A DNA stretch of 21,250 nt from Acidimicrobiia bacterium (GTDB taxonomy: Bacteria > Actinomycetota > Acidimicrobiia > IMCC26256). Each line of letters starts with the position of its first letter. Within the stretch, counting starts at the first letter, position 1. The notes beneath the pieces were generated by a model. It was not told the origin of the DNA and searched no databases. It saw only the letters and a list, made by a program, of their open reading frames with translations. Positions 7,031 to 15,500 of this stretch are shown here, piece after piece. Made by a program: the position numbers and the translations under genes. Location: assembly GCA_023262065.1 (NCBI GenBank), contig JALRDW010000153.1, positions 1 to 21,250 on the forward strand. Reading direction: 5' to 3'.

Positions 7031-8023
7031 TCAGGTGCCCACCGCGATGGCCTCGAGGACACGGGCCCGCCAGCCCGGGAGGTGGGCACACCCCGCTGGG
7101 TCCGTGCGGCCGATGCGCACGAGCACGGTGTCGAGTGCCGGCGCGATGAGGATCGACTGCCCCTCGTAGCCGTTGGCCCAGAACGAACCGAACCGGTCCT
7201 CGGCCACCCACCAGTGCAGTGCGTACCGTCGTCCGTCGTCCGGGTCGGTCGATCGGGCGCGGCGCGCGGTGTCGACCCAGCCCGCGGGGAGCACCCGGTC
7301 GCCACCCCATACGCCGTCGCGCAGGTACAGGAGGCCGAAGCGGGCGAAGTCGCGGGCGGTCGCGTGCACGAAGGTCGAGGCGATCCAGGTCCCGGCGTCG
7401 TCGAAGGTCGGCCGGGCGCTCGTCATGCCGATCGGGTCGAGGAGCCGCTCTCGCAGGTACCGCTCGTACGCCGCACCCGGTCCGAGGATCGACGCGATGT
7501 GTCGGGAGAGGATGTTCGAACTCCCGCTCGAGTAGCAGAAGCGGGTGCCGGGCGCGGCCGCGAGGTCGCGGCGAGCCGCGAACGCGGCGACGTCGGCGCG
7601 ACCCTCGCCGAAGAGCATCGTCACGACGTCGGAGGGGGCGTCGAGGGCGTAGACCTCGCGCCAGTCGAGGCCGTCGCGCATCTCGAGCAGCCGCTCGACC
7701 GTGATGTCCCCCCGCGGGTCGTCGGGGTCGGTCCACTCGGGGGCGTCGGGCCGATCCTCGAGCGAGATGCGCCCGTCCGCGACGAGCAGGCCGACCGTGG
7801 CGTGGAGCATCGACTTGGCCATCGACCACGAGAGCAGGGGCACGTCGCGATCGACCATCGGGCCGTCGTCGGTGAACGAGGGCAGGCGGTTCGCGTACCG
7901 CTCGGTCACGATCCGGCCACCCCGGACCACCAGCACCGCGTAGGTCTCGTGCATCGGTCCGTCGGGATCGAACATCTCGTCGAGGAGGCCCTCGAGGTCG
8001 ACGCCGGCGGGGAGGTCGCCCAT
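7031..8023 (-). CDS. serine hydrolase, beta-lactamase/class C-like (esterase family VIII type)
   Basis: A 330-residue (from ATG 8023) serine hydrolase of the penicillin-binding-protein/class C beta-lactamase fold. The nucleophile motif SxxK is S67-M-A-K70 in LLSWSMAKS; the second motif is Y164-S-S in RFCYSSGSSN; the third region is GYEGQ at 285-289 in place of a KTG triad, as in family VIII esterases. There is no signal peptide, so a cytoplasmic esterase or amidase is likelier than antibiotic resistance. The conserved N-terminal segment PLPPQPVGVPFPGTDWP lies upstream of ATG 8023 in the same frame, so the true start is probably further up. A CTG at 8092-8090 overlaps the TGA stop of the dehydrogenase gene (CTGA) and is preceded by GGAGG, which would give 353 residues. 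It is co-directional and likely coupled with that dehydrogenase. Confidence 0.82.
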   Translation of the reverse strand: MGDLPAGVDLEGLLDEMFDPDGPMHETYAVLVVRGGRIVTERYANRLPSFTDDGPMVDRDVPLLSWSMAKSMLHATVGLLVADGRISLEDRPDAPEWTDPDDPRGDITVERLLEMRDGLDWREVYALDAPSDVVTMLFGEGRADVAAFAARRDLAAAPGTRFCYSSGSSNILSRHIASILGPGAAYERYLRERLLDPIGMTSARPTFDDAGTWIASTFVHATARDFARFGLLYLRDGVWGGDRVLPAGWVDTARRARSTDPDDGRRYALHWWVAEDRFGSFWANGYEGQSILIAPALDTVLVRIGRTDPAGCAHLPGWRARVLEAIAVGT

Positions 8024-8088
8024 CGGCCAGTCCGTCCCCGGGAACGGGACGCCGACGGGCTGGGGCGGGAGCGGGATGGGTGGCGCGC

Positions 8089-9309
8089 TCAGATCGGGAG
8101 TCCTCCCGTGGCCGCCTGCGTCGTGCCGTGGTCCCGGAACGCAGCGATCGTCCGCTCGGCGGTGCGCATCATGTGGATCTCGTCCGCACCGTCGGCGAAC
8201 CGGGCCCAGCGGGCGTTCATGTACATGTCCGCGAGGGGGGAGTCCTTCGAGTACCCGAGTGCACCGTGGACCTGGATCGCCCGGTCGATGATCCGGCACA
8301 ACGAGTTCGCGACGAAGTGCTTGGTCATGGAGACCTCGGACTTGAAGTCCTCCTTGCGGTCGATCTTGTACGCGGCGTGCAGCACCATGAGCTTGCACTG
8401 GTACAGCTCGATCGCCGAGTCGGCGATCATCCACTGGATGCCCTGCTTCTCGGCGAGCAGCGAACCGTGCGAGTAGCGGTCCAGGGAACGCGCGACCATG
8501 AGGTCCAGTGCGGTCTCGGCCTGGGCGATCCAGCGCATGCAGTGCGCGAGTCGGGCCGGCCCGAGCCGGTACTGGCCGAGCAGGTGACCCTGGCCGCGGC
8601 CACCGAGCATCTGGTCTCCGTGCACGCGCAGGTCCTCGATCACGATCTCGGAGTGGCCGTGGCCGCCGTGCATCGTCTCGATCTCGCGCACCTCGTTCCA
8701 CCCGTCGGACGGGAGGTCGACGATGAACGCGGTGTTCGCCGCCTGCGGCAGGTCGGGGTGCTCCTCGGTGCGGCAGATGAGGATGGCGAACTGGGCCCGG
8801 TTGGCCCCACTGATGAACCACTTGTGTCCGTTGATGACCCACTCGTCGCCGTCCTGGTAGGCGTGCGTGCGGATGAGGGTCGGGTCGGAACCGGCGACCT
8901 CGGGCTCGGTCATCGCGAAGCACGAACGGCCGCGTCCGGAGCAGAGCAGCTTGAGGTACTTCTCCTTCTGGGCCTCGGTGCCCCAGTGGAGCAGCGTGTG
9001 CATGTTGCCCTCGTCCGGCGCCTGGCAGTTGAGTGCGAACGGACCGAAACGCGACTTCGCGGCCTCGGCCTGCACCATGGCGAGCTCGACGTGGCTCAGG
9101 CCCATGCCGCCCCACTCCTCCGGCATGTGGGGGAGCCAGAGCCCGCGCTCCATCGCGGCAGCCCGCATCCGGATGACCCCGGCGACGAGGGACTCCCGGT
9201 CCTCCTCGTCGATCTCGGCCTCGGTGGGCCGCACGATCTCGTCGATGAACTCACGGACCCGCAGGCGGATCGCCTCGAGCTCGGGGGAGAGGGAGAAGTC
9301 GATGGTCAT
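8089..9309 (-). CDS. acyl-CoA dehydrogenase, ACAD10/11 (LvaC-like) type
   Basis: A complete 406-residue flavoprotein dehydrogenase. The helical N-terminal domain is followed by the FAD signature CFAMTEPEVAGSDP (130-143), the middle beta-domain with INGHKWFISGA (159-169), and the C-terminal helical domain with RLGPARLAHCMRWIAQAETAL (248-268) and the closing VHGALGYSKDSPLA and DGADEIHMM (373-381). The GPARLAHCMR segment, the PEVAGSD form of the FAD loop and the DGADEIH ending match the ACAD10/11-like branch rather than short- or medium-chain enzymes. In mammals that branch degrades 4-hydroxyacyl-CoAs together with an APH kinase domain; bacterial LvaC acts with the kinase LvaA. APH-like kinase genes and etfBA lie 2-8 kb away. 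ATG 9309 is the natural start (MTIDFSLSPELEAIR). Confidence 0.88.
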   Translation of the reverse strand: MTIDFSLSPELEAIRLRVREFIDEIVRPTEAEIDEEDRESLVAGVIRMRAAAMERGLWLPHMPEEWGGMGLSHVELAMVQAEAAKSRFGPFALNCQAPDEGNMHTLLHWGTEAQKEKYLKLLCSGRGRSCFAMTEPEVAGSDPTLIRTHAYQDGDEWVINGHKWFISGANRAQFAILICRTEEHPDLPQAANTAFIVDLPSDGWNEVREIETMHGGHGHSEIVIEDLRVHGDQMLGGRGQGHLLGQYRLGPARLAHCMRWIAQAETALDLMVARSLDRYSHGSLLAEKQGIQWMIADSAIELYQCKLMVLHAAYKIDRKEDFKSEVSMTKHFVANSLCRIIDRAIQVHGALGYSKDSPLADMYMNARWARFADGADEIHMMRTAERTIAAFRDHGTTQAATGGLPI

Positions 9310-9377
9310 GCCGGGCAGCCTCGCCGCCGCCGGACGGGGCGGTCAAACGGCGGGTGCCGGGGGGTCGACGGCGTGCT

Positions 9378-9383
9378 TAGGCT
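9378..9383 (+). promoter_or_regulatory. -10-like TAGGCT box of the alcohol dehydrogenase gene
   Basis: TAGGCT lies 28 nt upstream of ATG 9412 in the 102-bp divergent gap between the dehydrogenase and the zinc alcohol dehydrogenase. A purine-rich AGGGGGG ribosome binding site follows it, so this gene seems to have a short leader, unlike the leaderless genes in the window. Confidence 0.35.
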
Positions 9384-9411
9384 CTGCGGGTCGTCGATCG
9401 AGGGGGGTCAC

Positions 9412-10461
9412 ATGCGGGCGGTGGTCGCGGAGCGCGGGGTGCTCGAGGTGCGGGACCAGGACGAGCCGCGCCCCGAGGCCGGCGAGGTGCTCATCGAGGT
9501 CCGGGCGTGCGGCATCTGCGGATCCGACCTCCACACGTTGCAGCACGCGCCGGAGGTCGGCCGGCTCGGCGAGGTGCTCGGTACGACCGGGTTCGACCCG
9601 GACCGGCCCTACGTCATGGGCCACGAGTTCTGCGGCGAGGTGGTCGACCTCGGTCCGGGCGTCGAGGGCTCGGGGGTCGCGCCCGGGGACCTCGTCGTGT
9701 CGATGCCGTTCCTCGTCCGCCCCGACGCGTTCGTGCCCCTCGGGTTCGTGAACGACCTGCCCGGCGGGTACGCCGAGCGCATGGTGCTCTCCGCCGGCCT
9801 GTGCCTGCAGGTGCCGAACGGGCTCGACCACCGCCGAGCCGCGCTCACCGAGCCGATGGCCGTCGCGCTCCACGCGGTCAACCGCTCGGGGATCCGGGCG
9901 GGTGAGTCGGCAGTGATCGTCGGCTGTGGGCCGGTGGGGCTCGCGCTCATCCCCTGGCTGCGGAACCTCGGCGTCGGCCCGATCGTCGCCGCCGACCTCG
10001 CGCCCGGGCGGCGTGCGAAGGCGGAGTCGATGGGCGCCGACGTCGTGGTCGACCCGCGCGCGGAGTCGGTCATCGACGCGTGGCGGCGGGCCGACGGCGC
10101 CCGCGACCTCGTGATCTTCGAGGCGGTCGGGACGCCGGGGATGATCGACCAGGTCGTCGCCGCGGCGCCGGCCCGGGCTCGGCTGCTCATCGCGGGCGTG
10201 TGCATGCCCCCCGACACCTTCCGGCCGTTCATCGCGATCGTGAAGGAACTCTCCATGCAGTTCGTCTACTGCTACGACGGCGACGAGTTCGCACACACGC
10301 TGCACGCGATCGCCGAGGGGATCGTGGCGGTGGACCCGCTCATCACCGGGATCGTCGGGCTCGACGGGGTGCCGGACGCCTTCGTCGCGCTCGGCTCGCC
10401 GGACGCGCACGTGAAGATCGTCGTCGAACCCGGCGCGGATCCGGCGATCGTCGCGCCCTGA
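9412..10461 (+). CDS. zinc-binding alcohol dehydrogenase (MDR superfamily)
   Basis: A 349-residue medium-chain dehydrogenase/reductase. The catalytic zinc ligands are C36 in CGICGSDLH, H71-E72 in VMGHEFCGEVVDLG, and probably E147 in LTEPMAVALHA, a sorbitol-dehydrogenase-like arrangement. The four-cysteine structural zinc lobe is absent; residues 85-120 are a short loop instead. The Rossmann domain has GCGPVG at 171-176, followed by an acidic D near the end of beta-2 (IVAADLAPGRR), which favours NAD over NADP. The substrate is unknown: a secondary alcohol or polyol is typical. ATG 9412 has AGGGGGG just upstream. It diverges from the acyl-CoA dehydrogenase and converges on the geranylgeranyl-reductase-family gene with an 18-bp gap. 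Confidence 0.87.
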   Translation: MRAVVAERGVLEVRDQDEPRPEAGEVLIEVRACGICGSDLHTLQHAPEVGRLGEVLGTTGFDPDRPYVMGHEFCGEVVDLGPGVEGSGVAPGDLVVSMPFLVRPDAFVPLGFVNDLPGGYAERMVLSAGLCLQVPNGLDHRRAALTEPMAVALHAVNRSGIRAGESAVIVGCGPVGLALIPWLRNLGVGPIVAADLAPGRRAKAESMGADVVVDPRAESVIDAWRRADGARDLVIFEAVGTPGMIDQVVAAAPARARLLIAGVCMPPDTFRPFIAIVKELSMQFVYCYDGDEFAHTLHAIAEGIVAVDPLITGIVGLDGVPDAFVALGSPDAHVKIVVEPGADPAIVAP

Positions 10462-10475
10462 TCCGACGCGTCGGA
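10462..10475. terminator. 14-bp perfect palindrome between convergent genes
   Basis: TCCGACGCGTCGGA is a perfect palindrome that fills most of the 18-bp gap between the convergent stop codons of the zinc dehydrogenase (10461) and the flavoprotein reductase (10480). It has no T tract. It may act as a bidirectional stop or simply as a DNA-binding site. Confidence 0.35.
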
Positions 10476-10479
10476 CCGG

Positions 10480-11697
10480 TCAGCGGTCGAGGTACGCGCC
10501 GACCCCGCTGAACATCCCGCGGTGCCAGCGATCGGGGGTGAGGATCGCGGCGCGCGGGTAGTCCTCCCACATCCAGCGGGCGAAGTTGCGGCGGGTCCAC
10601 GGGGTGAGGCCCGCCGCTGCGATGGACCATCGGGCCCCGCGCTCGCTGCGCAGGATGCGACCGAGACGGGCGGCGAAGCGGAGGTCGCGGCCGAGCGCGT
10701 GTTCCACCCGGTCCCGGTACCGTCGTTCGACGGTGTCGCGCCCGCCGCCGCCGACGATCGACTCGGCCGCGAGGATGCCGGTCTCGATCGACTGGGCGAT
10801 GCCCTCGCCGGTCATGGGGTCATCGACGGATGCGGCGTCGCCGACGAGCAGTGCGCCGCGTGCGGCCAACCGGTCGGGGGAGTAGTTGACCGGGATCGGC
10901 CAGGCCCGGGCCGGACCCTCGAGGCGCGCGTCCGGACCGAGCACCGAGCGGATGCTCGGGCGATCGAGGAGGTCCCGCCAGGTGCGCGCGAGGGCCCGGC
11001 CCTTCACGGTCTCCGAGCGGAGCATCCCGAACCCGAGGTTCGCCCGGCCGTCGGGGAGCGGAAAGATCCACGCGTAGCCGGGCAGCAGGTCGCGCTCGAA
11101 GAGCACCCAGAGCTCGGACACGTCCACGCCGCTCACGTACTGGCGGAACGCGCTCCACTCGGCATGGCGGGGCGCCGGTGCGAACCCCGCGGCGGCACGA
11201 ACCCGCGACCAGTGGCCATCGGCGCCGATGATCCAGCGTGCGCGGAGGGTCGAGCCGTCGGCACCGCGCGCGCTGGCCGCGGTGGTGCCGAGTGCGAGGT
11301 CGGTGAGCTCCCATCCCTCGTGGACCCGCGCGCCGGCCTCCCGGGCGAGGTCAAGGAGGCGGGCGTCGAGATCCCGGCGCGGGACGACGGCGGCGTGCAA
11401 CCCGCGGGTCGGGTGCGGCAGACGCACCGTCGCGCCGTCGGGACCGACGATGACCGTCCCGTGGACGGGTCGCGCGGACGGCAGCGTGGCGAGGGTCACA
11501 CCGAGGCCCTCGAGGAGGTGCAACGCCCGGGTGGTGAGCCCGTCCCCGCAGGTCTTGTCGCGGGGGAACCGGGCCCGGTCGACCACGGCGACCCGCAGCC
11601 CGTGGCGGGCGGCGACGGTGGCCGCGGCGCTCCCGGCCGGACCGGCGCCGACGACGAGCAGGTCGAGGTCGTCGGTGCGATCCGGTCCCGGTCCCAT
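10480..11697 (-). CDS. geranylgeranyl-reductase-family FAD-dependent oxidoreductase
   Basis: A 405-residue flavoprotein. It has the FAD-binding dinucleotide fold GAGPAG (17-22), the family hallmark FPRDKTCGDGL (44-54), which carries the conserved Cys, the substrate-strand segment GYAWIFPLPDGRANLGFG (207-224), and the second FAD motif LLVGDAASVDDPMTGEGIAQSIETG (283-307). The family saturates isoprenoid chains: geranylgeranyl groups of lipids, or one unit of menaquinone as in mycobacterial MenJ. The substrate here is not determined. The C-terminus (about 330-405) is rich in Arg and Trp, suggesting peripheral membrane contact. ATG 11697 is chosen because the FAD motif begins within 20 residues; a TAGCCT box lies 10 nt upstream. 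It is divergent from etfB, whose product could be a neighbour in electron supply, although co-function is inference. Confidence 0.85.
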   Translation of the reverse strand: MGPGPDRTDDLDLLVVGAGPAGSAAATVAARHGLRVAVVDRARFPRDKTCGDGLTTRALHLLEGLGVTLATLPSARPVHGTVIVGPDGATVRLPHPTRGLHAAVVPRRDLDARLLDLAREAGARVHEGWELTDLALGTTAASARGADGSTLRARWIIGADGHWSRVRAAAGFAPAPRHAEWSAFRQYVSGVDVSELWVLFERDLLPGYAWIFPLPDGRANLGFGMLRSETVKGRALARTWRDLLDRPSIRSVLGPDARLEGPARAWPIPVNYSPDRLAARGALLVGDAASVDDPMTGEGIAQSIETGILAAESIVGGGGRDTVERRYRDRVEHALGRDLRFAARLGRILRSERGARWSIAAAGLTPWTRRNFARWMWEDYPRAAILTPDRWHRGMFSGVGAYLDR

Positions 11698-11707
11698 GGC
11701 GGCGCGG

Positions 11708-11713
11708 AGGCTA
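11708..11713 (-). promoter_or_regulatory. -10-like TAGCCT box of the reductase gene
   Basis: On the minus strand TAGCCT lies 10 nt upstream of ATG 11697, leaving room for a leader of at most a few bases. It is in the 127-bp divergent gap shared with etfB, which otherwise shows an AT-richer spot at about 11758-11766 (AACTATTCG) that may belong to the etfB promoter. Confidence 0.35.
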
Positions 11714-11824
11714 CCGGCGGTCCCCGCCACGTTTCGACGCCGGGCCCGCCGATCGGCAACTATTCGCCGGTTCCGAACGGCGTCACCGCCCGCGAGTGGT
11801 GCGCCCCGATCGAGCGGGAGACCC

Positions 11825-12592
11825 ATGAACGTCGTTGTCTGCGTGAAGCAGATCCCGGACCCCGCGGTCCCGGGTGAGCTGACCTCCGACCACCGCCTCA
11901 AGCGCGACGGCGCGAAGGCCATCCTCGACGAGTCCGACTCGTACGGTGTCGAGATGGCCCTGCAGCTCGTCGACAAGGCGGGCTCGGGCGAGGTGATCCT
12001 CGTGTCGATGGCGCCCAACGGTGAGGTCTCCGGCCTGCGGCAGGCCCTCGCGATGGGCGCGGCCCGGGCGGTGCTCGTGTCCGACGACGCACTCGCCGGC
12101 GCCGACGCGCTCACCACGTCGAAGATCCTCGCCAAGGCGGTCGAGCGGGCCGGTGGCGCGGACCTCGTGCTCGCGGCGACGGAGTCCTCCGACGGCTACA
12201 CCGGCACCGTGCCGGCGCAGGTCGCCGAACTCCTCGGATGGCCGTCGCTCACCTTCGCCAAGCAGGTCGACATCGCCGACGGCAAGGTCACGATCCAGCG
12301 CCAGACCGAGGCCGGCTACGACGTCGTCGAGGCCTCGCTGCCGGCGGTGGTCAGCGTGACCGCCGGTGTGGTCGAGCCCCGCTACCCCTCGTTCAAGGGG
12401 ATCATGGCGGCGAAGTCCAAGCCCGTCGACCAGGTGACGGCCTCCGACCTCGGCGTCGCCACCGGCGCCACCGGCCAGGAGATCACGGCCGTCACGCAGG
12501 CGCCCGAGCGTCAGGCGGGCGAGAAGATCGAGGACGACGGGACGGGCTTCGAGCGCGTCGTGGCGTTCCTCGAGGACCTCAAGGTCATCTGA
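11825..12592 (+). CDS. etfB: electron transfer flavoprotein subunit beta
   Basis: A complete 255-residue EtfB. The N-terminal MNVVVCVKQIPDPAVP, the central ILVSMAPNGEVSGLRQALAMGA with ALTTSKILAKAV, LVLAATESSDGYTGTVPAQVAELLGWP, and the EPRYPSFKGIMAAKSKP segment (184-200) are all standard for the beta subunit, which binds AMP and carries the recognition loop that docks to acyl-CoA dehydrogenases. With EtfA it forms the cytoplasmic FAD-containing electron carrier that accepts electrons from several dehydrogenases and passes them to the respiratory chain. ATG 11825 is preceded by CGGGAG. The alpha subunit follows 28 bp downstream, so the two form an operon. The ACAD10/11-like dehydrogenase at 8089-9309 is an obvious possible donor. 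Confidence 0.97.
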   Translation: MNVVVCVKQIPDPAVPGELTSDHRLKRDGAKAILDESDSYGVEMALQLVDKAGSGEVILVSMAPNGEVSGLRQALAMGAARAVLVSDDALAGADALTTSKILAKAVERAGGADLVLAATESSDGYTGTVPAQVAELLGWPSLTFAKQVDIADGKVTIQRQTEAGYDVVEASLPAVVSVTAGVVEPRYPSFKGIMAAKSKPVDQVTASDLGVATGATGQEITAVTQAPERQAGEKIEDDGTGFERVVAFLEDLKVI

Positions 12593-12620
12593 GCCCGAGC
12601 ATCCGGAGAGGAGAACAACG

Positions 12621-13580
12621 ATGAAGATCTGGGTGTTCGCCGAGAGCGAGAACTCCAACCCGACCACCGCGACCCTCGAGATGGTGACCAAGGCCCGCGA
12701 GCTGGGCGGCACCATCGAGGCCGTGTACGTCGGCACCGATGCGGACGCGGTGGCCACCGGCCTCGGCGAGTACGGGGTCAGCAAGGTCCACGCGGTGGAC
12801 CCGCAGGGCGGGCTCGTCGGTGTCGTGGGTGCGGCGGCCATCGCCGGCATGGTCGACGCCGAGGCGCCGGACCTCATCCTGTTCGCGCAGACCTACGACG
12901 GTCGGGATGCGATCGCCCGGCTGTCGGCCCGGCTCGACCGCACGGTCCTGACCAACGGCATGTCGCTGGCGGTGGACGGCGACTCGGTCACCGTCGGCAC
13001 CGCGGTGTTCGGCGGCACGCTGCTCGTCGACGCGAAGTTCACCGGCGAGAAGCCGTACCTCGCTGCGATCCGCCCGAAGTCGTTCGCAGCGGAGCCGGGT
13101 GGGGCGACCACCGCCAGCGTCGCGCAGGTCGGCACGGTCGACGCCGGTCGCGGCGGCGAGGCGAAGGTGCTCGAGCGGCACGTCGAGGAGCGCGAGGGTC
13201 CGAAGCTCGAGGAAGCCGCCGTGGTCGTCTCGGGTGGGCGTGGCATCGGCGAGGAGGCCAACTACGGCCCGCTCGTCGACTCGCTGGCCAACCTGTTGAG
13301 CGGCGCTTCGGGCGCGTCCCGGGCGATCGTCGACGCGGGCTGGGTGCCCTACTCGAAGCAGGTCGGCCAGACCGGCAAGACCGTCAAGCCGAAGGTGTAC
13401 ATCGCGCTCGGCATCTCCGGTGCGACCCAGCACATGGTCGGTATGAAGGGTTCCGACAACATCATCGCCATCAACAAGGACGGCGAGGCCCCGATCTTCT
13501 CGGTCGCGGACCTCGGCATCGTCGGCGATGTCACCAAGGTCGTGCCCCAACTCATCGAGGCCATCAAGGCCAAGGGCTGA
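12621..13580 (+). CDS. etfA: electron transfer flavoprotein subunit alpha
   Basis: A complete 319-residue EtfA. It begins with [10 protein letters not shown] and has an N-terminal alpha/beta domain, [11 protein letters not shown] at 201-211 and the C-terminal FAD-binding signature with [17 protein letters not shown] (259-275), [10 protein letters not shown] and a [15 protein letters not shown] ending. It holds the FAD of the EtfAB heterodimer, which shuttles single electrons from acyl-CoA dehydrogenases to ETF:quinone oxidoreductase. A strong GGAGAGGAG ribosome binding site lies in the 28-bp gap after etfB. A GC-rich hairpin at 13623-13646 probably ends the operon. Nothing is missing or unusual. 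Confidence 0.97.
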   Translation: MKIWVFAESENSNPTTATLEMVTKARELGGTIEAVYVGTDADAVATGLGEYGVSKVHAVDPQGGLVGVVGAAAIAGMVDAEAPDLILFAQTYDGRDAIARLSARLDRTVLTNGMSLAVDGDSVTVGTAVFGGTLLVDAKFTGEKPYLAAIRPKSFAAEPGGATTASVAQVGTVDAGRGGEAKVLERHVEEREGPKLEEAAVVVSGGRGIGEEANYGPLVDSLANLLSGASGASRAIVDAGWVPYSKQVGQTGKTVKPKVYIALGISGATQHMVGMKGSDNIIAINKDGEAPIFSVADLGIVGDVTKVVPQLIEAIKAKG

Positions 13581-13622
13581 TCGAGAGGCGCGCCGTGGGG
13601 CGCGTCACCGGTACGACGATGT

Positions 13623-13646
13623 GGGGCGGCCTCTCGGGGCCGCCCC
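13623..13646 (+). terminator. GC hairpin after etfA
   Basis: GGGGCGGCC (13623-13631) pairs perfectly with GGCCGCCCC (13638-13646) around the loop TCTCGG, a 9-bp stem 43 nt after the etfA stop. The T tract is missing, as is common in actinobacterial terminators. It lies before the promoter box of the next gene, so it plausibly separates the two units. Confidence 0.6.
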
Positions 13647-13669
13647 GCTCGCGTCCGGATCCCCCTGCC

Positions 13670-13675
13670 TAGGAT
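13670..13675 (+). promoter_or_regulatory. -10-like TAGGAT box, leaderless start
   Basis: TAGGAT lies exactly 8 nt before the GTG start at 13684, with no Shine-Dalgarno sequence. The layout matches that upstream of the exonuclease III gene (TAGGGT, 8 nt) and suggests transcription starting at or within a few bases of the start codon. Confidence 0.5.
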
Positions 13676-13683
13676 CCGCGGCC

Positions 13684-14709
13684 GTGAGCCGACCCGTCCT
13701 CGTCGATCCCGACGCCCTCGCCGCGTGGCTCGACGACCTCGGGCTGCCCGGGTCGGGACGCCCGGAGATCGACCGCATCACCACGGGCCACTCGAACGAG
13801 GTGTTCGCGATCGCTCGAGGGGGAGCCGAGTGGGCGCTGCGGCGACCGCCCCGCACGCCGCTGTCGCCCACCGCGCACGACATGGCACGAGAGGCGCGTC
13901 TCATCACCGCGCTCACGCGGGCCGGCGCGCCGATCCCCCTGCCGCAGGTGGTGGCGTTCGACGCCGACCGGCTCGGCGTGCCGGCGTACCTCATGGACCG
14001 ACTCCACGGCGCCGTCGTGCGGGAGTCGATGCCGGCGGCGTTCGTCGGCGATCCGACGGCACCGCGTGCGATCTCGGAGGCGCTCGTCGACCTGCTGGTG
14101 GCGATCCATGCGGTCGACTGGCGGGCCGCGGGGCTCGGGGACTTCGGGAGGCCGGATGGCTACCTCGAGCGGCAGGTGCCGCGCTGGATCGGGCAACTGG
14201 ACCGTTACCGCACCCGGCCGCTGCCGGAGGTGGACGAGGCTGCGGCCTGGCTCACCGCGCACACCCCCGTGATGCAGGCGCCGACGATCATCCACGGCGA
14301 CTACAAGCTCGACAACGTGATGTTCGCCGCCGGCCTCCCGGTACGGCCGCTCGCGGTGCTCGACTGGGAGCAGGCGACCATCGGAGACCCGCTCGTGGAT
14401 CTCGGCTGGATGCTCGGGCTCTGGCTCGATCCGGGCGAGTCGTCGGTGTTCGCCGGTGCGAACGCCGCGTTGTTCCCGCACGGTCCCGTGCCGACCCGGG
14501 ACGACCTTGCGGTCCGCTACGCGCGCGCGTCGGGTCGGGATCTCGAGCACCTCGACTTCTACGCCGTGCTCGGGCTCTTCAAGCTGGCCTGCGTCATGGA
14601 GGGCTCGTACGCCCGCTTCGCGGCGGGGACGAGCGACGACCCGTTGTTCGCGCTCCTCGCGGACGGTGTCCCGGCACTCGCGCGCCGTGCACTGCAGTTC
14701 GCAGGCTGA
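13684..14709 (+). CDS. APH-family phosphotransferase (ACAD10-type acyl-CoA kinase-like)
   Basis: A 341-residue small-molecule kinase of the aminoglycoside-phosphotransferase fold. The N-lobe has [12 protein letters not shown] and WALRRPP (50-56) in place of the usual VAIK-lysine strand; the catalytic loop is HGDYKLDN (H204, D206, N211), and the metal-binding motif is [18 protein letters not shown] (D227). The LRRPP strand and the DWE-x-GDP loop are typical of the ACAD10/11-type kinases, which act on acyl-CoA or hydroxyacyl-CoA rather than on antibiotics. GTG 13684 is preferred because a TAGGAT box lies 8 nt upstream, and residues [16 protein letters not shown] begin a normal N-terminus. It follows etfBA on the same strand, is convergent with xth (6 bp gap), and could supply phosphorylated substrates for the ACAD10/11-like dehydrogenase. 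Confidence 0.85.
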   Translation: MSRPVLVDPDALAAWLDDLGLPGSGRPEIDRITTGHSNEVFAIARGGAEWALRRPPRTPLSPTAHDMAREARLITALTRAGAPIPLPQVVAFDADRLGVPAYLMDRLHGAVVRESMPAAFVGDPTAPRAISEALVDLLVAIHAVDWRAAGLGDFGRPDGYLERQVPRWIGQLDRYRTRPLPEVDEAAAWLTAHTPVMQAPTIIHGDYKLDNVMFAAGLPVRPLAVLDWEQATIGDPLVDLGWMLGLWLDPGESSVFAGANAALFPHGPVPTRDDLAVRYARASGRDLEHLDFYAVLGLFKLACVMEGSYARFAAGTSDDPLFALLADGVPALARRALQFAG

Positions 14710-14715
14710 CGCGCC

Positions 14716-15492
14716 TCAGTCGGTGAGGTCGAAGATCACCGGCGCGTGGTCGGAGGGCTTCTCGCCCTTGCGGGCGTCCCGATCGACCCGCGCCCCGGTC
14801 AGACGTTCGGCCACGGGCGCGGTGACGTAGGCGAGATCGATGCGCATGCCGCGCCCCTGGTGGAAGTCGCCGCCGCGGTAGTCCCAGAACGAGAACCCGT
14901 CGGCCTCGCCATCCACCGCACGGAACGCGTCCGTGAGGCCCCAGTCGCGCAAGGTGGCGAGCGCGTCCCGCTCGGGTCCCGTCACGTGGGTGGAGAGCGT
15001 GAACCTCGTGATGTCCCAGACGTCCCGATCCTCGGGCGCGACGTTGAAGTCGCCCAGCAGGACGAGCGGCTCGTCGGGGCTGTGGTTCGCATCGAGGTAC
15101 TCGGCGAGGCGTTCGAACCACACGAGCTTGCGGTCGTAGAACTCGCTCGGCACCTCCCGGCCGTTGGGCACGTAGACGTCGATGAACCGGATCCCGCCGC
15201 AGACCGCGCTCACGAGCCTGGCGTCACCCTCGTAGGGATCCTCGAGCCCGCCGAAACCGTGCGTGGTCGCCTCGACCCCGACGCGGGAGAGGATCGCCAC
15301 GCCGTTCCACCGGCCCTCACCGTGGTGCACCGACTCGTACCCCATCGCGGCGAAGGCGTCCGCGGGGAACGCCTCGTCGGTCATCTTGGTCTCCTGCACG
15401 CACAGCACGTCGCAGTCGGCCGCGGCCAGCCAGGGCTCGACCCGGGGCATCCGGGCCTTGAGGGAGGCGACGTTCCAGGTCGTGAAGCGCAT
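14716..15492 (-). CDS. xth: exodeoxyribonuclease III
   Basis: A complete 258-residue AP endonuclease/3'-5' exonuclease of the Xth branch. It has the start motif TTWNVASLKAR with Asn7, the metal ligand Glu34 in CVQETK, GDFNVAPEDRDVW with Asp148 and Asn150, the DNA-contact segment GFSFWDYRGGDFHQGRGMRIDLAYVT and the catalytic KPSDHAP with Asp248 and His249. It cleaves DNA at abasic sites and removes 3' blocking groups during base excision repair. ATG 15492 is the natural start; a TAGGGT box lies 8 nt upstream, so it may be made from its own leaderless transcript as well as by readthrough from the kinase-DUF6285 gene, whose stop is only 18 bp upstream. Its metabolic neighbours say little about its role. 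Confidence 0.95.
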   Translation of the reverse strand: MRFTTWNVASLKARMPRVEPWLAAADCDVLCVQETKMTDEAFPADAFAAMGYESVHHGEGRWNGVAILSRVGVEATTHGFGGLEDPYEGDARLVSAVCGGIRFIDVYVPNGREVPSEFYDRKLVWFERLAEYLDANHSPDEPLVLLGDFNVAPEDRDVWDITRFTLSTHVTGPERDALATLRDWGLTDAFRAVDGEADGFSFWDYRGGDFHQGRGMRIDLAYVTAPVAERLTGARVDRDARKGEKPSDHAPVIFDLTD

Positions 15493-15500
15493 GGGCGGCG

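Noticed and set aside
6950..7829. Extension of the dioxygenase-like frame upstream of ATG 6950 into the serine hydrolase region
   Set aside because: That stretch is Arg/Pro-rich shadow sequence of the serine hydrolase gene, and the TAGACT box supports a start at 6950.
7031..8023. Antibiotic-resistance beta-lactamase
   Set aside because: There is no signal peptide and no KTG motif, and family VIII-type esterases share the same SxxK/YSS pattern.
1770..9309. One large biosynthetic operon from the dehydrogenase down to the luciferase-like gene
   Set aside because: Gaps of 80, 178 and 108 bp, a separate promoter-like box at 6958 and no core biosynthetic enzyme argue against a single operon or gene cluster.
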